Positions 43,717-53,603 are shown, counted from the stretch's first letter. The stretch is DNA of 64,000 nucleotides from Bacillus sp. EB106-08-02-XG196 (GCF_013396335.1 NZ_JABWSY010000012.1:151519-215518); one strand, 5' to 3'. A program made the numbers and translations. The notes: generated by a model not told the origin, from the sequence alone.

Positions 43717-44271
43717 CTAGTCCAATTTGTAGGATTCTTTATGAAATGTGGCCATATATTTGAGGCAATCTTCCCCTTTTAATGGAGTAGCAGGCTTACT
43801 TTTAAGGTAAAGAACCATTGCCATATAATGTTGTGGCCCCCATTTATAGCAATGCTTATAATCATCTAACAAATGAAAACCACATTTTTCCCAGAAATGA
43901 ATTCTTGCTTGATTTTCAGACGTTTCATCACATTCTACCTCAACCAGAATACGTTTGAATTGAGGCTCTGACCGTGCCCACTCTATGATGTAATCACAAA
44001 TCTCTTTTCCAATCCCATGACCACGCAAGTCCTTCCGTACAGCTAAGTAATCCAGCAGCAGTACACTTGAACTGGGTATCGAGCCCGTCAGTGCCATGGC
44101 AAAAACCTCATCGTTTTCCTTTAACACATGGAGAGAACTAAGCCCCCTTGCAAACATATTTCTAATAATCTTTTCAGGTTTGGTCGCATGCTCTCCAAAG
44201 GCGACATTATAGATATCCCTCGTCTTTTGCCAAAGGTCTTCGTCCCACTGTTTCGTTGTAATAAATTCCAT
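43717..44271 (-). CDS. GNAT-family N-acetyltransferase
   Basis: The 184-residue protein has the acetyl-CoA loop LAVRKDLRGHGIGKEICDYI (about 85-104) and a C-terminal FWEKCGFHLLDDYKHCYKWG. ATG 44271 has AAAGGAACTAG before it; a longer in-frame reading overlaps the PAP2 gene and is rejected. It follows the PAP2 phosphatase gene by 26 bp, probably as one operon. Substrate unknown. Confidence 0.82.
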   Translation of the reverse strand: MEFITTKQWDEDLWQKTRDIYNVAFGEHATKPEKIIRNMFARGLSSLHVLKENDEVFAMALTGSIPSSSVLLLDYLAVRKDLRGHGIGKEICDYIIEWARSEPQFKRILVEVECDETSENQARIHFWEKCGFHLLDDYKHCYKWGPQHYMAMVLYLKSKPATPLKGEDCLKYMATFHKESYKLD

Positions 44272-44297
44272 GCTTCTAGTTCCTTTGTTTGAAATTT

Positions 44298-44966
44298 TTA
44301 TGATCTTTTTAGCATCCTGCCAGCCAGATGCGGTTGTCTTTCCATATACCATTGAAAGAACCAAATTGATGCGGCCAGCCAGAAGCCGCTGGCAAAATAC
44401 CCGCCGATTACGTCACTTGGATAATGGACGCCCAAATAAATTCTACTTATCCCTATCATAAAAACTACAAAGGCGCTAAACAGCAGTAAAAGGCTCCGTC
44501 CTGCTGAATTAAAGATATGGCGCCAAAGTAGGAAGGTTAGTATTCCATACACCGTAAAAGCATTCATGGCATGCCCACTTGGAAAGCTATATCCACCAAT
44601 TTCAATCAGATGATGTAAATCAGGACGCGCTCTTTGGAAGATTTCTTTGAGTAATAGGTTAAGTAAAGGTGAACCTGCGACAACAGCGATAAATAATATC
44701 AACTCTCTGCGGTGGTGCAGTACCTTATATAGAAAAAAGATAATCAATAAACATAATACGACTACTACTTGTGTTGAACCAACCACGGTAAAAAACTCCA
44801 TGACCCTGGTGAGGAAGGGAGACTCCTGGGATTGAAGTGCTCTAATGACGCTATGATCAAAATCCACAATCACATCTGCCCTTATGAGAATCGCCACTAA
44901 CCCAAAAGCCACGAGTGACACTAGGCTAATAATAAAGGCACGAGTAAGTTGAAACTTCAAATTCAT
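44298..44966 (-). CDS. PAP2-family membrane phosphatase
   Basis: The 222-residue protein has six helices with the three phosphatase motifs: KEIFQRARP (about 112-120), GGYSFPSGHAMNA (about 131-143) and SRIYLGVHYPSDVIGGY (about 185-201). It probably removes phosphate from undecaprenyl diphosphate or phosphatidylglycerol phosphate. The start follows AAGGGGTAATGAT. Confidence 0.88.
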   Translation of the reverse strand: MNLKFQLTRAFIISLVSLVAFGLVAILIRADVIVDFDHSVIRALQSQESPFLTRVMEFFTVVGSTQVVVVLCLLIIFFLYKVLHHRRELILFIAVVAGSPLLNLLLKEIFQRARPDLHHLIEIGGYSFPSGHAMNAFTVYGILTFLLWRHIFNSAGRSLLLLFSAFVVFMIGISRIYLGVHYPSDVIGGYFASGFWLAASIWFFQWYMERQPHLAGRMLKRS

Positions 44967-45035
44967 ATCATTACCCCTTCATAATCGATAAACATATAAT
45001 TTCCCATCCAAACCAATCCTACTAATACATCACAA

Positions 45036-45097
45036 ACAAAAAAGCACCAAATATACAAAAACCGCTGCATAAAAGCGATTTATTGTATATTTGGTGC
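45036..45097 (-). terminator. Terminator after FAD monooxygenase gene
   Basis: A 15-bp perfect stem (45044-45058 with 45083-45097, GCACCAAATATACAA), with TTTTTTG after it on the minus strand. Confidence 0.85.
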
Positions 45098-45118
45098 CTG
45101 TCACCGTATTATTGTCAC

Positions 45119-46204
45119 CTATGCGAATTTCTCCGCTAAGGTTGTTTCTTGTTTTACTTGCATGATTTGTTGTGTTTTGATTTCGTTTTTTCTGTTCATT
45201 TCAAATATTTTTAGATGCTCTGATTGAATTTTATTATCTGATAATGCTTTGGTTAGGATTGGTGCTAAGATATGAGCGTCTTTCATTCCACAATTAATCC
45301 CGATTGCACCGGTAGGAGTCATGGTATGAGCCGCGTCCCCTATTAAGATTAATCCGTCCTCCACCCAGGTTTCACAACGAGAGCTTTGTACCTTTAAACA
45401 TACAAAATCGTTCCAAGAAAAAAGGTTCTTATTAACACTTTCCTCAAGTTCTGGAAAACTTTCAATCAATGGTTCTAGAAAGGGCTGAATGGAACCTTTT
45501 CTTAGGGTTGGAAATGACCCCTCCGCAATATTCCAGCCGATTTGGATGAGTCCTCCCGTCTGTGAAAACAATGCCAACTGATGTCCGTTTACCAGAACCA
45601 TTCTTGTTGTAGGTTCCCACCCTTCTGGAGCCGGAATTTTTGCCCATAGAACGTCATACCCGTGTGTCATTTCAATCGTTGGGATTTTTGCAAGCTTTCT
45701 GACTGTTGAGTACCGTCCATCTGCACCTATCGTAACCTTGCTTGAAATGTGGATTGCTTCCCCATTCTGTAATGCTTTCACACCTATATAGTATCCTTGT
45801 TCATCTTGAATCAGTTCTTTCACTGTTGTGTTAAATAATAGTTGAAAATGATTATTTTCCTCTGACTCTTCGATGATTGCACTTAATAAATGTGCTTGAG
45901 GCACATGAATTCCTACATGATCTTCGTGGTTTCCGGGAGTAATACTTTTTACTATATTTCTACCAGCGAAGTATTCTACTTTTTTCATTTTAAGTATACC
46001 TAGCTCTTCTATTCTCTCAAATAATTGATGTTCTTTTAGAATTGCCTCAGTTTCAGCGTTAATATGCTCGCCTCTGAATTGACGATTAACTCCAGCAGAT
46101 CGTTCAATAATAATGGTAGATACCCCGTTTTTAGCTAATAAATGTCCGAGTAATGTCCCTGCAGGTCCGCCGCCAACGATACAAACATCTGCTTGTAAGT
46201 TCAT
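45119..46204 (-). CDS. FAD-dependent monooxygenase (PHBH/UbiH-like fold)
   Basis: The 361-residue flavoprotein has the FAD loop GGGPAGTLLGHLLAKNG near residues 11-27, the GADGRYSTVRKLA motif near 164-176 and LILIGDAAHTMTPTGAIGIN near 280-299. It is a class A hydroxylase. It starts at ATG 46204 after AGGTGG; the in-frame GTG three codons earlier is part of the ribosome site. Monocistronic; substrate unknown. Confidence 0.88.
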   Translation of the reverse strand: MNLQADVCIVGGGPAGTLLGHLLAKNGVSTIIIERSAGVNRQFRGEHINAETEAILKEHQLFERIEELGILKMKKVEYFAGRNIVKSITPGNHEDHVGIHVPQAHLLSAIIEESEENNHFQLLFNTTVKELIQDEQGYYIGVKALQNGEAIHISSKVTIGADGRYSTVRKLAKIPTIEMTHGYDVLWAKIPAPEGWEPTTRMVLVNGHQLALFSQTGGLIQIGWNIAEGSFPTLRKGSIQPFLEPLIESFPELEESVNKNLFSWNDFVCLKVQSSRCETWVEDGLILIGDAAHTMTPTGAIGINCGMKDAHILAPILTKALSDNKIQSEHLKIFEMNRKNEIKTQQIMQVKQETTLAEKFA

Positions 46205-46553
46205 TTTACCCACCTTCTATTGTTATTTTATCTTATCAATATATCATAAATGTATTATCAACAATTAGTTTAGTTTCAAAAGTTTCTTAATAAGAAAAAA
46301 AGTTAAGTATAGAGTAACAAATTAATAGTACTTGGTCAATCTTTATTTGTTTATGTAGCAAACAAAATAATCACCACTTAAATGTTCGCAATTTTATTAA
46401 TAATTTGTAAAATTTACTTCATTAAGTTTGAAGTTATTTTAAGATGATGTTAATGAGTGTTAAGAAATGGAAAATTGCATCTATTTTTTTTCAAAAGCTT
46501 GTATGATAATCCTGTAGTACAAAATTGCAAGCATTCAAGGAGGAATTTTAAAG
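46205..46553. other. Intergenic stretch without recognised feature
   Basis: About 350 bp of AT-rich sequence between divergent genes. A possible -10 TATGAT lies near 46501 for the small lipoprotein. Nothing else is supported. Confidence 0.6.
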
Positions 46554-46715
46554 ATGAAAAGTTACAAAACATGGTTAGTTGCTGTAATGTCCGTTTTTAT
46601 GTTACTTGGAGTTGCCACTGGATGTGCTGATGCTGGAAATGATGACACAGAAACAGAAGAAACAGAACAAAACGAAGAAGGTACTGAGGAAGGTACTGAA
46701 AATACAGAGGAATAG
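46554..46715 (+). CDS. Small acidic lipoprotein, 53 aa
   Basis: The 53-residue product has a signal peptide (MKSYKTWLVAVMSVFMLLGV) and lipobox ATGC (Cys24). A short tail follows made almost only of Glu, Thr, Asp and Gly (EGTEEGTENTEE). The ATG at 46554 has AAGGAGG upstream, and a terminator follows. It would be a lipid-anchored acidic peptide outside the membrane. Function unknown. Confidence 0.78.
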   Translation: MKSYKTWLVAVMSVFMLLGVATGCADAGNDDTETEETEQNEEGTEEGTENTEE

Positions 46716-46748
46716 GTAATTATTTGTACATTATATATTTAACAATAC

Positions 46749-46776
46749 ACAAGGCGGCTGTTAGCCGTCTTGTTTT
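46749..46776. terminator. Bidirectional terminator
   Basis: ACAAGGCGGCT (46749-46759) and AGCCGTCTTGT (46763-46773), one mismatch, followed by TTT. It overlaps the stop codon of the convergent DUF3147 gene. Confidence 0.8.
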
Positions 46777-47177
46777 GTACTTAATTTATGTTTTACTAGA
46801 ATATTTGTCCTAAAGGTGTTTTTTCTAACATTCCTAAGCTTATCCCTTAATGAAGAAACAATGATGGAACAAATCAACCAGAGCAAAAGTCCTAATAAAA
46901 TACTTAAAGACCAATTTCCGTTGACTTGCAATACGGTCCAAACCGTTGCCACACAGACAACACCGCCAATCATTCCAAAAACCGAACCATTTGCAATCTT
47001 AGCGGCCTTCTTTGAACCAGAAGCAATTCCTACCATTAAAACGGCTGTAATCATCACGGCTGGAAATGCGGCAAAGATTCCAGCAAGGATTTTCCAAGGA
47101 GAAATGACCGTTATTAAATAGCTTACCATCACCGCTGTCCCGCCGAGAGTAAAGCGAATCATTAAATCTTTATACAT
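46761..47177 (-). CDS. DUF3147 membrane protein (first of two)
   Basis: The 138-residue protein has four helices. The segments IRFTLGGTAVMVSYLITVIS and GIFAAFPAVMITAVLMVGIA mark DUF3147. A basic tail follows (LRDKLRNVRKNTFRTNILVK). ATG 47177 follows AAAGGGTG; the GTG three codons upstream overlaps it. It lies 15 bp after its paralogue; the pair may form a heteromer. Function unknown. Confidence 0.82.
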   Translation of the reverse strand: MYKDLMIRFTLGGTAVMVSYLITVISPWKILAGIFAAFPAVMITAVLMVGIASGSKKAAKIANGSVFGMIGGVVCVATVWTVLQVNGNWSLSILLGLLLWLICSIIVSSLRDKLRNVRKNTFRTNILVKHKLSTKQDG

Positions 47178-47192
47178 AAGTAGCACCCTTTC

Positions 47193-47555
47193 TTATGAGT
47201 AAGTGGTAATCATCACAACTGCCATTGATACAACTAACCAAAATCCCATAGCCTGGATAAGTCCACGTTTCCAACCTTGTCTTGGCAGGAGGTATCCTGC
47301 AAGAATCGCCACGAGAATATTAATTCCCATGCCGACGATGGCGCCTTTTGATAATAGAATGGAATGGGCTACTAAGTCATCTCCACTGAAGTCCAAACCA
47401 ACTGTCAACAAAGCCGCTAAATACACGGCTGGAAAAGCTGCAAAAATACCCCCAGCTTTTTCACCTAAATTCCTAGCAACAAGTGTTGAAACAACAACAG
47501 CTGCTCCGCCTAATAAAAATCTAATAAGTAAGGCACTTATTGAAAGTTCTCCCAT
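47193..47555 (-). CDS. DUF3147 membrane protein (second of two)
   Basis: The 120-residue protein has four helices, with IRFLLGGAAVVVSTLVARNL and GGIFAAFPAVYLAALLTVGL, homologous to the neighbour at 46761. GAGGTGAAGCACC precedes the ATG. First gene of a two-gene unit. Function unknown. Confidence 0.84.
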   Translation of the reverse strand: MGELSISALLIRFLLGGAAVVVSTLVARNLGEKAGGIFAAFPAVYLAALLTVGLDFSGDDLVAHSILLSKGAIVGMGINILVAILAGYLLPRQGWKRGLIQAMGFWLVVSMAVVMITTYS

Positions 47556-47712
47556 GGTGCTTCACCTCTGTTTTTTTGTGAAATACTAAAATGATTTATT
47601 CTATCATTTGTGAATTTATTCACATGAAATGATACAAGTTCATTTTACCGCATTTTCTCTTCTCCATATGTGAACATTTCCTAACTTTTTTTAAAGCGTT
47701 ACCATACTAAAG

Positions 47713-47736
47713 AAAAAAACCCTTCAATTAGGGTTT
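47713..47736 (-). terminator. Terminator after hydroxyacid dehydrogenase gene
   Basis: AAACCCT and AGGGTTT (47717-47723, 47730-47736), with TTTT following on the minus strand. Confidence 0.75.
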
Positions 47737-47762
47737 CCGTTTGTTTCCTCTATTCTCAATCA

Positions 47763-48695
47763 TTAATAACCTTTTTTTGTATCAACTTTATTAGTCAAAA
47801 GCTTGTTTTCGTCGATGTTTTTAAGAGTTTCTAAAAAGCAAGCTGCCCCCTCATTTGCTGATGTAACCGCAGAAATATGTGGAGTAATTTGAATCCTTGG
47901 ATGACTCCATAATGGATTGTCTTCTGGAAGTGGTTCTTGTGCAAGGACATCGAGTACGGCAAAGGTGACTTGGTTGTCTGTCAAAGCCTGCAGTAAGGCT
48001 TCTTCATCTACTGAAGCCCCTCTCCCCACATTAATAAATCCCGCATTCGATAGTTGACCAAAGATAGCACCGTCGAATAATTTCTCCGTCCGTTCTGTCA
48101 ACGGCAAAGTATTGATCACATAATTCATTTCACTTAATAGAGAAAAATGAGAATCAAGCTTCAAGACTTCAGTATAATATTCTTTTTCCTTCCCACTTAA
48201 AGAAACCCCATAGACGTCTACCCCCAGCCGAGAAAAAACCTTTGCAATCATTTGACCAATTTCACCGGTTCCATAAACTAAAATTTTTTGTTCACCTAAT
48301 AATTTCGGGGTACGCTGCTCCCATCTTTTTTGCTGCTGTTTTTCTAGGAAGGTATCATGAAATTGTAAATCCTTTAGGATGTAACTTAAGCAATACTCTG
48401 CAATTCTCTGCCCAAACGAACAAATCGTTCTGGTTAATAGGATCTCATCATTCCATTCCTTCTTAAATAAAAAACGGTCAACCCCTGCACCTAGCGAATG
48501 AACCCATTTCACTGAGCTATAATCATAGTCAGCTTTTAGATTAAAAGAAACTAACGCATCTGCCCAGCTTAAATCAGCTTGGGTCAGTTTTTCCTCAGGA
48601 ATAAAACGAAAGGACTTTCCTGGGACTTCCTTTTCTATTAATAATTGAAGCTCTTTATACATTGGGCTGACTAGTAAAATATTTCTAATATCCAT
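47763..48695 (-). CDS. D-2-hydroxyacid dehydrogenase (GhrA-like)
   Basis: The 310-residue protein has the NAD(P) loop VYGTGEIGQMIAKVFSRLG near 139-157, the catalytic Arg in NVGRGASVDEEAL, Glu in QEPLPEDNPLW and His in TPHISAVT. After the loop the sequence is GVSLSGK without the Asp typical of strict NAD use, so NADP is possible. It probably reduces glyoxylate, hydroxypyruvate or another 2-oxoacid. It is distinct from the SlcC-like enzyme at 13747. Single gene. Confidence 0.87.
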   Translation of the reverse strand: MDIRNILLVSPMYKELQLLIEKEVPGKSFRFIPEEKLTQADLSWADALVSFNLKADYDYSSVKWVHSLGAGVDRFLFKKEWNDEILLTRTICSFGQRIAEYCLSYILKDLQFHDTFLEKQQQKRWEQRTPKLLGEQKILVYGTGEIGQMIAKVFSRLGVDVYGVSLSGKEKEYYTEVLKLDSHFSLLSEMNYVINTLPLTERTEKLFDGAIFGQLSNAGFINVGRGASVDEEALLQALTDNQVTFAVLDVLAQEPLPEDNPLWSHPRIQITPHISAVTSANEGAACFLETLKNIDENKLLTNKVDTKKGY

Positions 48696-48720
48696 GGCTT
48701 TCCCCTCTTCTCAATAAAGC

Positions 48721-48912
48721 TTACTCTTTCGGCACATCGAGTGCTTGATAGGCTGTCTGATACCTGCCGCCATCTGCTACTTCTGAATGATACAATGCCT
48801 TAAGTGCAAAGTTCTTTTCAAGATCATGTTCATTTATTAACTCTTTTAAGTGCATCTGCAGTTCTTTATTTTCTTTTACTAATTGTTTCATTTGTGATTT
48901 AAAATACTTCAT
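48721..48912 (-). CDS. Small coiled-coil protein, 63 aa
   Basis: The product begins MKYFKSQMKQLVKENKELQM, a heptad-like helix, then HLKELINEHDLEKNFALKAL, and a polar end. A ribosome site AAGGAG precedes the ATG. It is 73 bp from the dbpA end and 26 bp before the dehydrogenase. Function unknown. Confidence 0.6.
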   Translation of the reverse strand: MKYFKSQMKQLVKENKELQMHLKELINEHDLEKNFALKALYHSEVADGGRYQTAYQALDVPKE

Positions 48913-48940
48913 TATAGTAACTCCTTCTTTATTATAAAAA

Positions 48941-48971
48941 TAAGGACGATTATTGTATATTTAATCGTCCA
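48941..48971 (-). terminator. Terminator after dbpA
   Basis: GGACGATTA and TAATCGTCC around an AT-rich loop (48944-48970), followed by TTATTTTTAT on the minus strand. Confidence 0.78.
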
Positions 48972-48984
48972 AAATTAGTTAAAA

Positions 48985-50430
48985 TTATTTTAAAGCCTTA
49001 CTCACTTTGAGCTTCTTTCCTTTGACGGTTGTCTTTTCCATTGCTTGGAGGACTACTGAGCCTTTTCCATTAAGGATGTCAACATAGGTTAGGTTGTCCT
49101 GGATGGTGATAATGCCAATATCTTCAGCTGTAACTCCAGGGATATTGGAGATTGTCCCAACAAAGTCTACCGCGCGAAGCTTTTTCTTCTTACCGCCACC
49201 AAAGTGGAGCTTGGTAATATCCTTGTTAATTCGAGCTGTTTTATTATTTCTTACAACTCTCCGGCCGCTAAGTTTTTCTTCAAATGCTGCTTTTCCACTC
49301 GTAACTTCATCCTGGGTTGGAACTTCCAACTTAGGGATTTCAAAGCCAATATATCTTTCAATTGCCTTAACAAATTTCTCTTCATATGGTGTCGCGAAGG
49401 TAATCGCTTTTCCTTTGTTTCCGGCTCTTCCTGTTCTTCCTGTTCGGTGAACATAACTCTCTTTTTCCATTGGAACATCGTAATTAATAATCAGTGTCAC
49501 ATTATCAATATCGATTCCCCTAGCGGCGACATCTGTTGCTACAAGATAGCGGAAGTTCCCCATTTTAAAGCCATCCATTACGCCAAACCGATCCTCTTGT
49601 TCAAGCCCTCCATGCAGTCTTTCACAAGAATAATTGGCTTTTTCCAACTCTGTATAAACATTTTCCACATTTTCTTTTGTTCGGCAAAATATAATGCAGC
49701 TGTCTGGATTCTCAACCACTGTTAAATCTTTCAACAGTGAAACCTTATCTTCATCCTTTACTTCAACGACAGCATGTTCAATCGTATTCGTTGTGACACC
49801 CGTAGCTGCAATTTCAATATGGATGGGATCTTTCATATATTGATGACAAAGTTTTTCAACATCCTTTGGTAAGGTTGCTGAAAACACCATCGTTACTCGG
49901 TTCTCTGGGAGTTCTTTTATGATGGCTTCCACTTCATCAATAAAGCCCATATTTAACATTTCGTCCGCTTCATCAATAATTAGATATTTGATTTTATCTA
50001 ATTCAAGCGTTCCCCTTTCGATATGGTCCATCGTACGACCAGGAGTCCCGACGACTACATGTGTTTTTTGTTTCAACTCTTCCTTTTGTTTTGAGAAAGG
50101 TTCTTTTCCATAAACCGCCATCGCTTTAATTCGTTTAAACCGGCCAATATTCGTAACATCTTCACGAACCTGGACAGCCAGCTCACGAGTAGGTGTAAGT
50201 ATTAATGTCTGGGGCTTTCTTTCCTCCCATTCCATCATCTCACAAATAGGAATTGCAAAAGATGCAGTCTTACCGCTGCCTGTTTGTGATTTTACAACCA
50301 AATCTAGATTCTCTAATGCCTTTGGTATCACTTCTTTTTGTACTTCAGTGGGATTATCGTACTTTAACACTGTAAGCGCCCTTCTTATTTCCTCGCTTAA
50401 ATGATAATCCTCAAACTTTTTTTCACTCAT
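48985..50430 (-). CDS. dbpA: DEAD-box RNA helicase DbpA (YxiN)
   Basis: The 481-residue helicase carries all core motifs: [45 protein letters not shown] and HRTGRTGR. The C-terminal 75 residues ([20 protein letters not shown] and [20 protein letters not shown]) form the DbpA RNA-binding domain that recognises 23S rRNA hairpin 92 for large-subunit assembly. Length fits B. subtilis YxiN. Monocistronic. Confidence 0.93.
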   Translation of the reverse strand: MSEKKFEDYHLSEEIRRALTVLKYDNPTEVQKEVIPKALENLDLVVKSQTGSGKTASFAIPICEMMEWEERKPQTLILTPTRELAVQVREDVTNIGRFKRIKAMAVYGKEPFSKQKEELKQKTHVVVGTPGRTMDHIERGTLELDKIKYLIIDEADEMLNMGFIDEVEAIIKELPENRVTMVFSATLPKDVEKLCHQYMKDPIHIEIAATGVTTNTIEHAVVEVKDEDKVSLLKDLTVVENPDSCIIFCRTKENVENVYTELEKANYSCERLHGGLEQEDRFGVMDGFKMGNFRYLVATDVAARGIDIDNVTLIINYDVPMEKESYVHRTGRTGRAGNKGKAITFATPYEEKFVKAIERYIGFEIPKLEVPTQDEVTSGKAAFEEKLSGRRVVRNNKTARINKDITKLHFGGGKKKKLRAVDFVGTISNIPGVTAEDIGIITIQDNLTYVDILNGKGSVVLQAMEKTTVKGKKLKVSKALK

Positions 50431-50791
50431 GTTGTAACCTCATTTTTTTGTATTATCCAACTTCTATATAGGATTTCTCTGAAAGAATTATCATATGCAA
50501 AATCTGAATATGTTCATTATACTTGAAATACAAGACATTTCGACTTTTTATTTCAACACACTGTTACACAACAGCTTTACAAGACTCAAGAGAACGGGTA
50601 CATTAAATAAAGAAGCTGTTTAGCACTTTTCTCTATATAAATATCAGAAAAGTCAAAAACGCAGTGAAAAATCTGTTATAATGTAAGTATCCTGTTTTTA
50701 GGATAGTATAGATCACTCACTTAACAGTAATTTTATACATCTGTGGATCTCTTTTTTTAATTAAACTAAATTTTCTACTAGGAGGTAATCT
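50431..50791. other. Intergenic leader region between dbpA and the guanylate-kinase-like gene
   Basis: About 360 bp. A -10-like TATAAT lies near 50680 for the rightward gene, with a poor -35. Short inverted repeats near 50585-50645 (ACAGCTTTAC and AGAAGCTGTTTA) are visible. No gene is supported. Confidence 0.5.
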
Positions 50792-51382
50792 ATGTATAAA
50801 ATCAAGGATAAGGAAAAGCTTTTCATTTACACTGGACCCGATGGATCTGGAAGAAAGACCATTGCCAAGATGGTCGCGACCGCGTTTGATATGGAAACAG
50901 TCCTTTCTTACACGACTCGTCCTCCCCGCCATTATGAACAAGATGGTGTTGACTACCATTTTGTTACTGACGAAACCTTCAACAAACTGAAAGACAACCA
51001 AGAATTTCTTGAGTGTGTGGATATCGATGGGATTCATTATGGAATCCGCGAAGAAGATATCGTCAAAGCCTTTGAAGATCATAATCTTGTCTACTTAACG
51101 CTAAATCCTGAAGGCACAGAAAAGTTGAAAGAAATGTATGGTGACAAGGTGATGCGCTTATTCATCTATTCTGATCGTGACACCGTTATCGAAAGACACA
51201 AAGCACGAAATGATAAAGAAGAAGATATCCAAAGACACTTGGCACACTATGATGAAATCATGGCTTATAAAACTCAATGTGAGCAAGTTTTTGAAAATTA
51301 TGACTCACCACAGGTATCTTATCAGGTTAGTGAAGTCATTGAAGCTTACCTTGACCGAAATAGAATTGTCACCGATTATTAA
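50792..51382 (+). CDS. Guanylate-kinase-like protein with altered P-loop
   Basis: The 196-residue protein has the guanylate kinase fold: SYTTRPPRHYEQDGVDYHFV matches the GMP-binding region with its invariant TTR-PR and DG-DYHF. The Walker A loop reads GPDGSGRKT (15-23), where canonical enzymes have GPSGVGKGT. The lysine position is Arg21, with a lysine next to it. This could lower or change the activity. Start follows TAGGAGGTAATCT. It is unlikely to be the essential Gmk. Confidence 0.8.
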   Translation: MYKIKDKEKLFIYTGPDGSGRKTIAKMVATAFDMETVLSYTTRPPRHYEQDGVDYHFVTDETFNKLKDNQEFLECVDIDGIHYGIREEDIVKAFEDHNLVYLTLNPEGTEKLKEMYGDKVMRLFIYSDRDTVIERHKARNDKEEDIQRHLAHYDEIMAYKTQCEQVFENYDSPQVSYQVSEVIEAYLDRNRIVTDY

Positions 51383-51565
51383 AAAAAGGTCCATTTGATG
51401 GGATATTTTAGATCCTGTCATTGGATTTTTTTTTATGGGGATGTATGTGATAACAATTTTTGAATGTATTATTATTGTGCCCAAATAAAACAGAATACAG
51501 CTTGATATTGTCTTTATAACACTGTATAATTAAGTGTTGAAAACATTATTTAGGGGGAACTCTTT

Positions 51566-52018
51566 TTGTCGATCGAAGTAGGCAGCAAAGTACAAGGTAA
51601 AGTAACGGGTATTACTAATTTTGGAGCGTTTGTAGAATTACCAGGTGGCACAACTGGCCTTGTGCACATTAGTGAAGTAGCTGACAGCTATGTTAAAGAC
51701 GTTAATGATCACCTCAAAGTTGGAGATCAAGTTGAAGTTAAGGTAATTAGTGAGAAAGACGGAAAAACTGCCTTGTCTATTAAAAAAGCTATTGATAAGC
51801 CAGAAGGGCAAACTTCTTCTTATTCCCAGCGTCCACAACGCCAAGGTAGAGATAATAGGCAATCAAAAGACTTCCGTTCAAAAGGCGGCAACTTTAAACC
51901 AAAAGAAAACTTTGAAGATAAAATGGCTAAATTTTTAAAAGCGAGTGAAGAAAATTTATCCAGCTTAAAACGCAGCACCGAAACAAAACGTGGCGGCAGA
52001 GGCGGAAGACGCGGATAA
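51566..52018 (+). CDS. yabR: S1 RNA-binding domain protein YabR
   Basis: The 150-residue protein has one S1 domain at residues 1-72 (SIEVGSKVQGKVTGITNFGA, then GLVHISEVADSYVKDVNDHL). A basic, low-complexity linker (SQRPQRQGRDNRQSKDFRSK) follows, and a conserved end, MAKFLKASEENLSSLKRSTE plus RGGRGGRRG. The start is TTG at 51566 after AGGGGGAAC. It matches Bacillus YabR, a ribosome- or RNA-associated protein. Monocistronic with a strong terminator. Confidence 0.92.
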   Translation: MSIEVGSKVQGKVTGITNFGAFVELPGGTTGLVHISEVADSYVKDVNDHLKVGDQVEVKVISEKDGKTALSIKKAIDKPEGQTSSYSQRPQRQGRDNRQSKDFRSKGGNFKPKENFEDKMAKFLKASEENLSSLKRSTETKRGGRGGRRG

Positions 52019-52030
52019 TTATAGATAAAA

Positions 52031-52066
52031 GAAGGCAAGCCCCAATACGGCTTGCCTTCTTTTTTA
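52031..52066 (+). terminator. Terminator after yabR
   Basis: GAAGGCAAGCC (52031-52041) and GGCTTGCCTTC (52049-52059) with a run of T. Confidence 0.9.
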
Positions 52067-52091
52067 TTATTCTGATTTTGCTCCTTAAATC

Positions 52092-52367
52092 CTACACAGC
52101 GATTTCTTTGATTGATTTATTAACAGCCTGTCTAAATGCCCAAATGATGTCTGTTAAAATACCTGATTCCACTTTTATTTCTTTTATGTCCCAATACAAT
52201 TCATTCTTTCGGTGATAATAAAAAGCACCATCAGATGATTTCATAATCGTCAGGATTCCCTTAGGATTCTCTGTTTCCATAGTAAGAAAGTGTTTTTCTC
52301 CATCCCAATTTGCAAATGCTTCGAAAATTTTTAGAAACACCTGAACTTCCCTTTTACTCCTAAGCAC
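52092..52367 (-). CDS. Small conserved hypothetical protein, 91 aa
   Basis: The product opens VLRSKREVQVFLKIFEAFAN. It has alternating strand-like segments (KHFLTMETENPKGILTIMKS) and ends KSIKEIAV. The GTG at 52367 lies eight bases after AAGGGGAG; the GTG three codons earlier overlaps that site. No membrane segment. Function unknown. Confidence 0.6.
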   Translation of the reverse strand: MLRSKREVQVFLKIFEAFANWDGEKHFLTMETENPKGILTIMKSSDGAFYYHRKNELYWDIKEIKVESGILTDIIWAFRQAVNKSIKEIAV

Positions 52368-52584
52368 AATATCCACTCCCCTTTTTTAAAAATCATGTAT
52401 GAAAAGTCTCCGAAGTGATTACCTTCAAATCGAGTATGGTTCTGATTATAGATAATAATACAGGCAGCATTCCATCATTCTGTTATAAAAACTAGCATGG
52501 TTTTCATCTTTTCACAAAATTTCTCATTAATTTCTAATAATTTTATCATCAAACTCTAACTCCGATCCGAGATAATGAGATATT

Positions 52585-52649
52585 AATAAATTAATAAAAG
52601 GCTGTCCAATAGTCTTTTAAACTTTTGAACAGCCTTTTATTAATTTATT
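52585..52649. terminator. 21-bp perfect stem terminator
   Basis: AATAAATTAATAAAAGGCTG(T) at 52585-52605 pairs with 52629-52649. It overlaps the HAD gene stop codon at 52645. Confidence 0.82.
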
Positions 52650-53436
52650 TCTTATTCAATTCATCTAAAAGTGGAAAAAGCTCTTCTAAGTGTTGAATTT
52701 CATAGGTTGGTATGACTTCATTTCTATCTTTATCGTGACGGTTGATCCAAACGGATTTAATCCCGACCCTATTTGCACCTAAAATATCAGTCATTAAGTT
52801 ATCCCCTACCATTAGGACTTCATCCTTCTCTAAGGACATGAGTGACAATGCATGCACAAATATCGATGGGTCAGGTTTCCCCTTTCCAAACGCACCTGAA
52901 ATAAGTATTTCGTCGAAATATGGAACAAGGTCAGGGGTAATCGATAGTTTTGTATGCTGTAGATCCGGTGAACCATTCGTTAACAGAAGAAGTTGATACT
53001 TTCCTTTTAGCGTATCTAGGATAGTAAACGTCTCTTCGTACACAAATGGCAGGCTCCTGCGCTCTTGCGGGAATCTTTCCGCCAATTCATGCCCAAAAGC
53101 AGGATCCTCCACTCCCATTGCCTTAAGTCCCGCTGTCCATGCTTCTTTTCGATAGCTTGGGACGATTTCTTTCATTTTTCTAAAATCATCATGATCATCT
53201 AAAAAATTCCCCCATAATCCCTCAAATGGATTAATACCAATCATTTGTGTAAATGAATAGGTTTCATAGGAAGAATATAAATTTCTTGCAGCCTCACGTA
53301 CCGCAACTTCCAGTTCACTTGCATCTACTCCATACCGTTCTTCTGCTACTTTACATGTCGCAACAAATGCTTCCTTGATACTTTTTTGATCCCAAAGCAG
53401 TGTATCATCTAAATCGAAAAAAATTGCTTTTATCAT
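52645..53436 (-). CDS. HAD-family hydrolase (YsaA-like)
   Basis: The 263-residue phosphatase has motif [11 protein letters not shown], motif [11 protein letters not shown], motif III around GKPDPSIF and motif [19 protein letters not shown]. The cap domain is helical. ATG 53436 follows GGTGAGG; seven extra upstream codons are leader. In B. subtilis the ysaA gene also neighbours lytST; the arrangement here is alike but divergent. Substrate unknown. Confidence 0.85.
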   Translation of the reverse strand: MIKAIFFDLDDTLLWDQKSIKEAFVATCKVAEERYGVDASELEVAVREAARNLYSSYETYSFTQMIGINPFEGLWGNFLDDHDDFRKMKEIVPSYRKEAWTAGLKAMGVEDPAFGHELAERFPQERRSLPFVYEETFTILDTLKGKYQLLLLTNGSPDLQHTKLSITPDLVPYFDEILISGAFGKGKPDPSIFVHALSLMSLEKDEVLMVGDNLMTDILGANRVGIKSVWINRHDKDRNEVIPTYEIQHLEELFPLLDELNKK

Positions 53437-53603
53437 TTTCGCTGCCTCACCTTTCACCTAAATATATTTTACTAGTTTACCACTTTTCGAATTAAATGAA
53501 TATTCTTTCACAAAAATAAAATAAATTCAACGAACATAGCCAATTATATATATCTAAAAGGTACATAAGAGTTTAGGCACCTTCCGATAAAACCAAAATA
53601 CTA

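Noticed and set aside
49204..49725. Plus-strand open frame inside dbpA
   Set aside because: Antisense shadow of a conserved helicase gene with Cys/Phe/Ser-rich nonsense composition.
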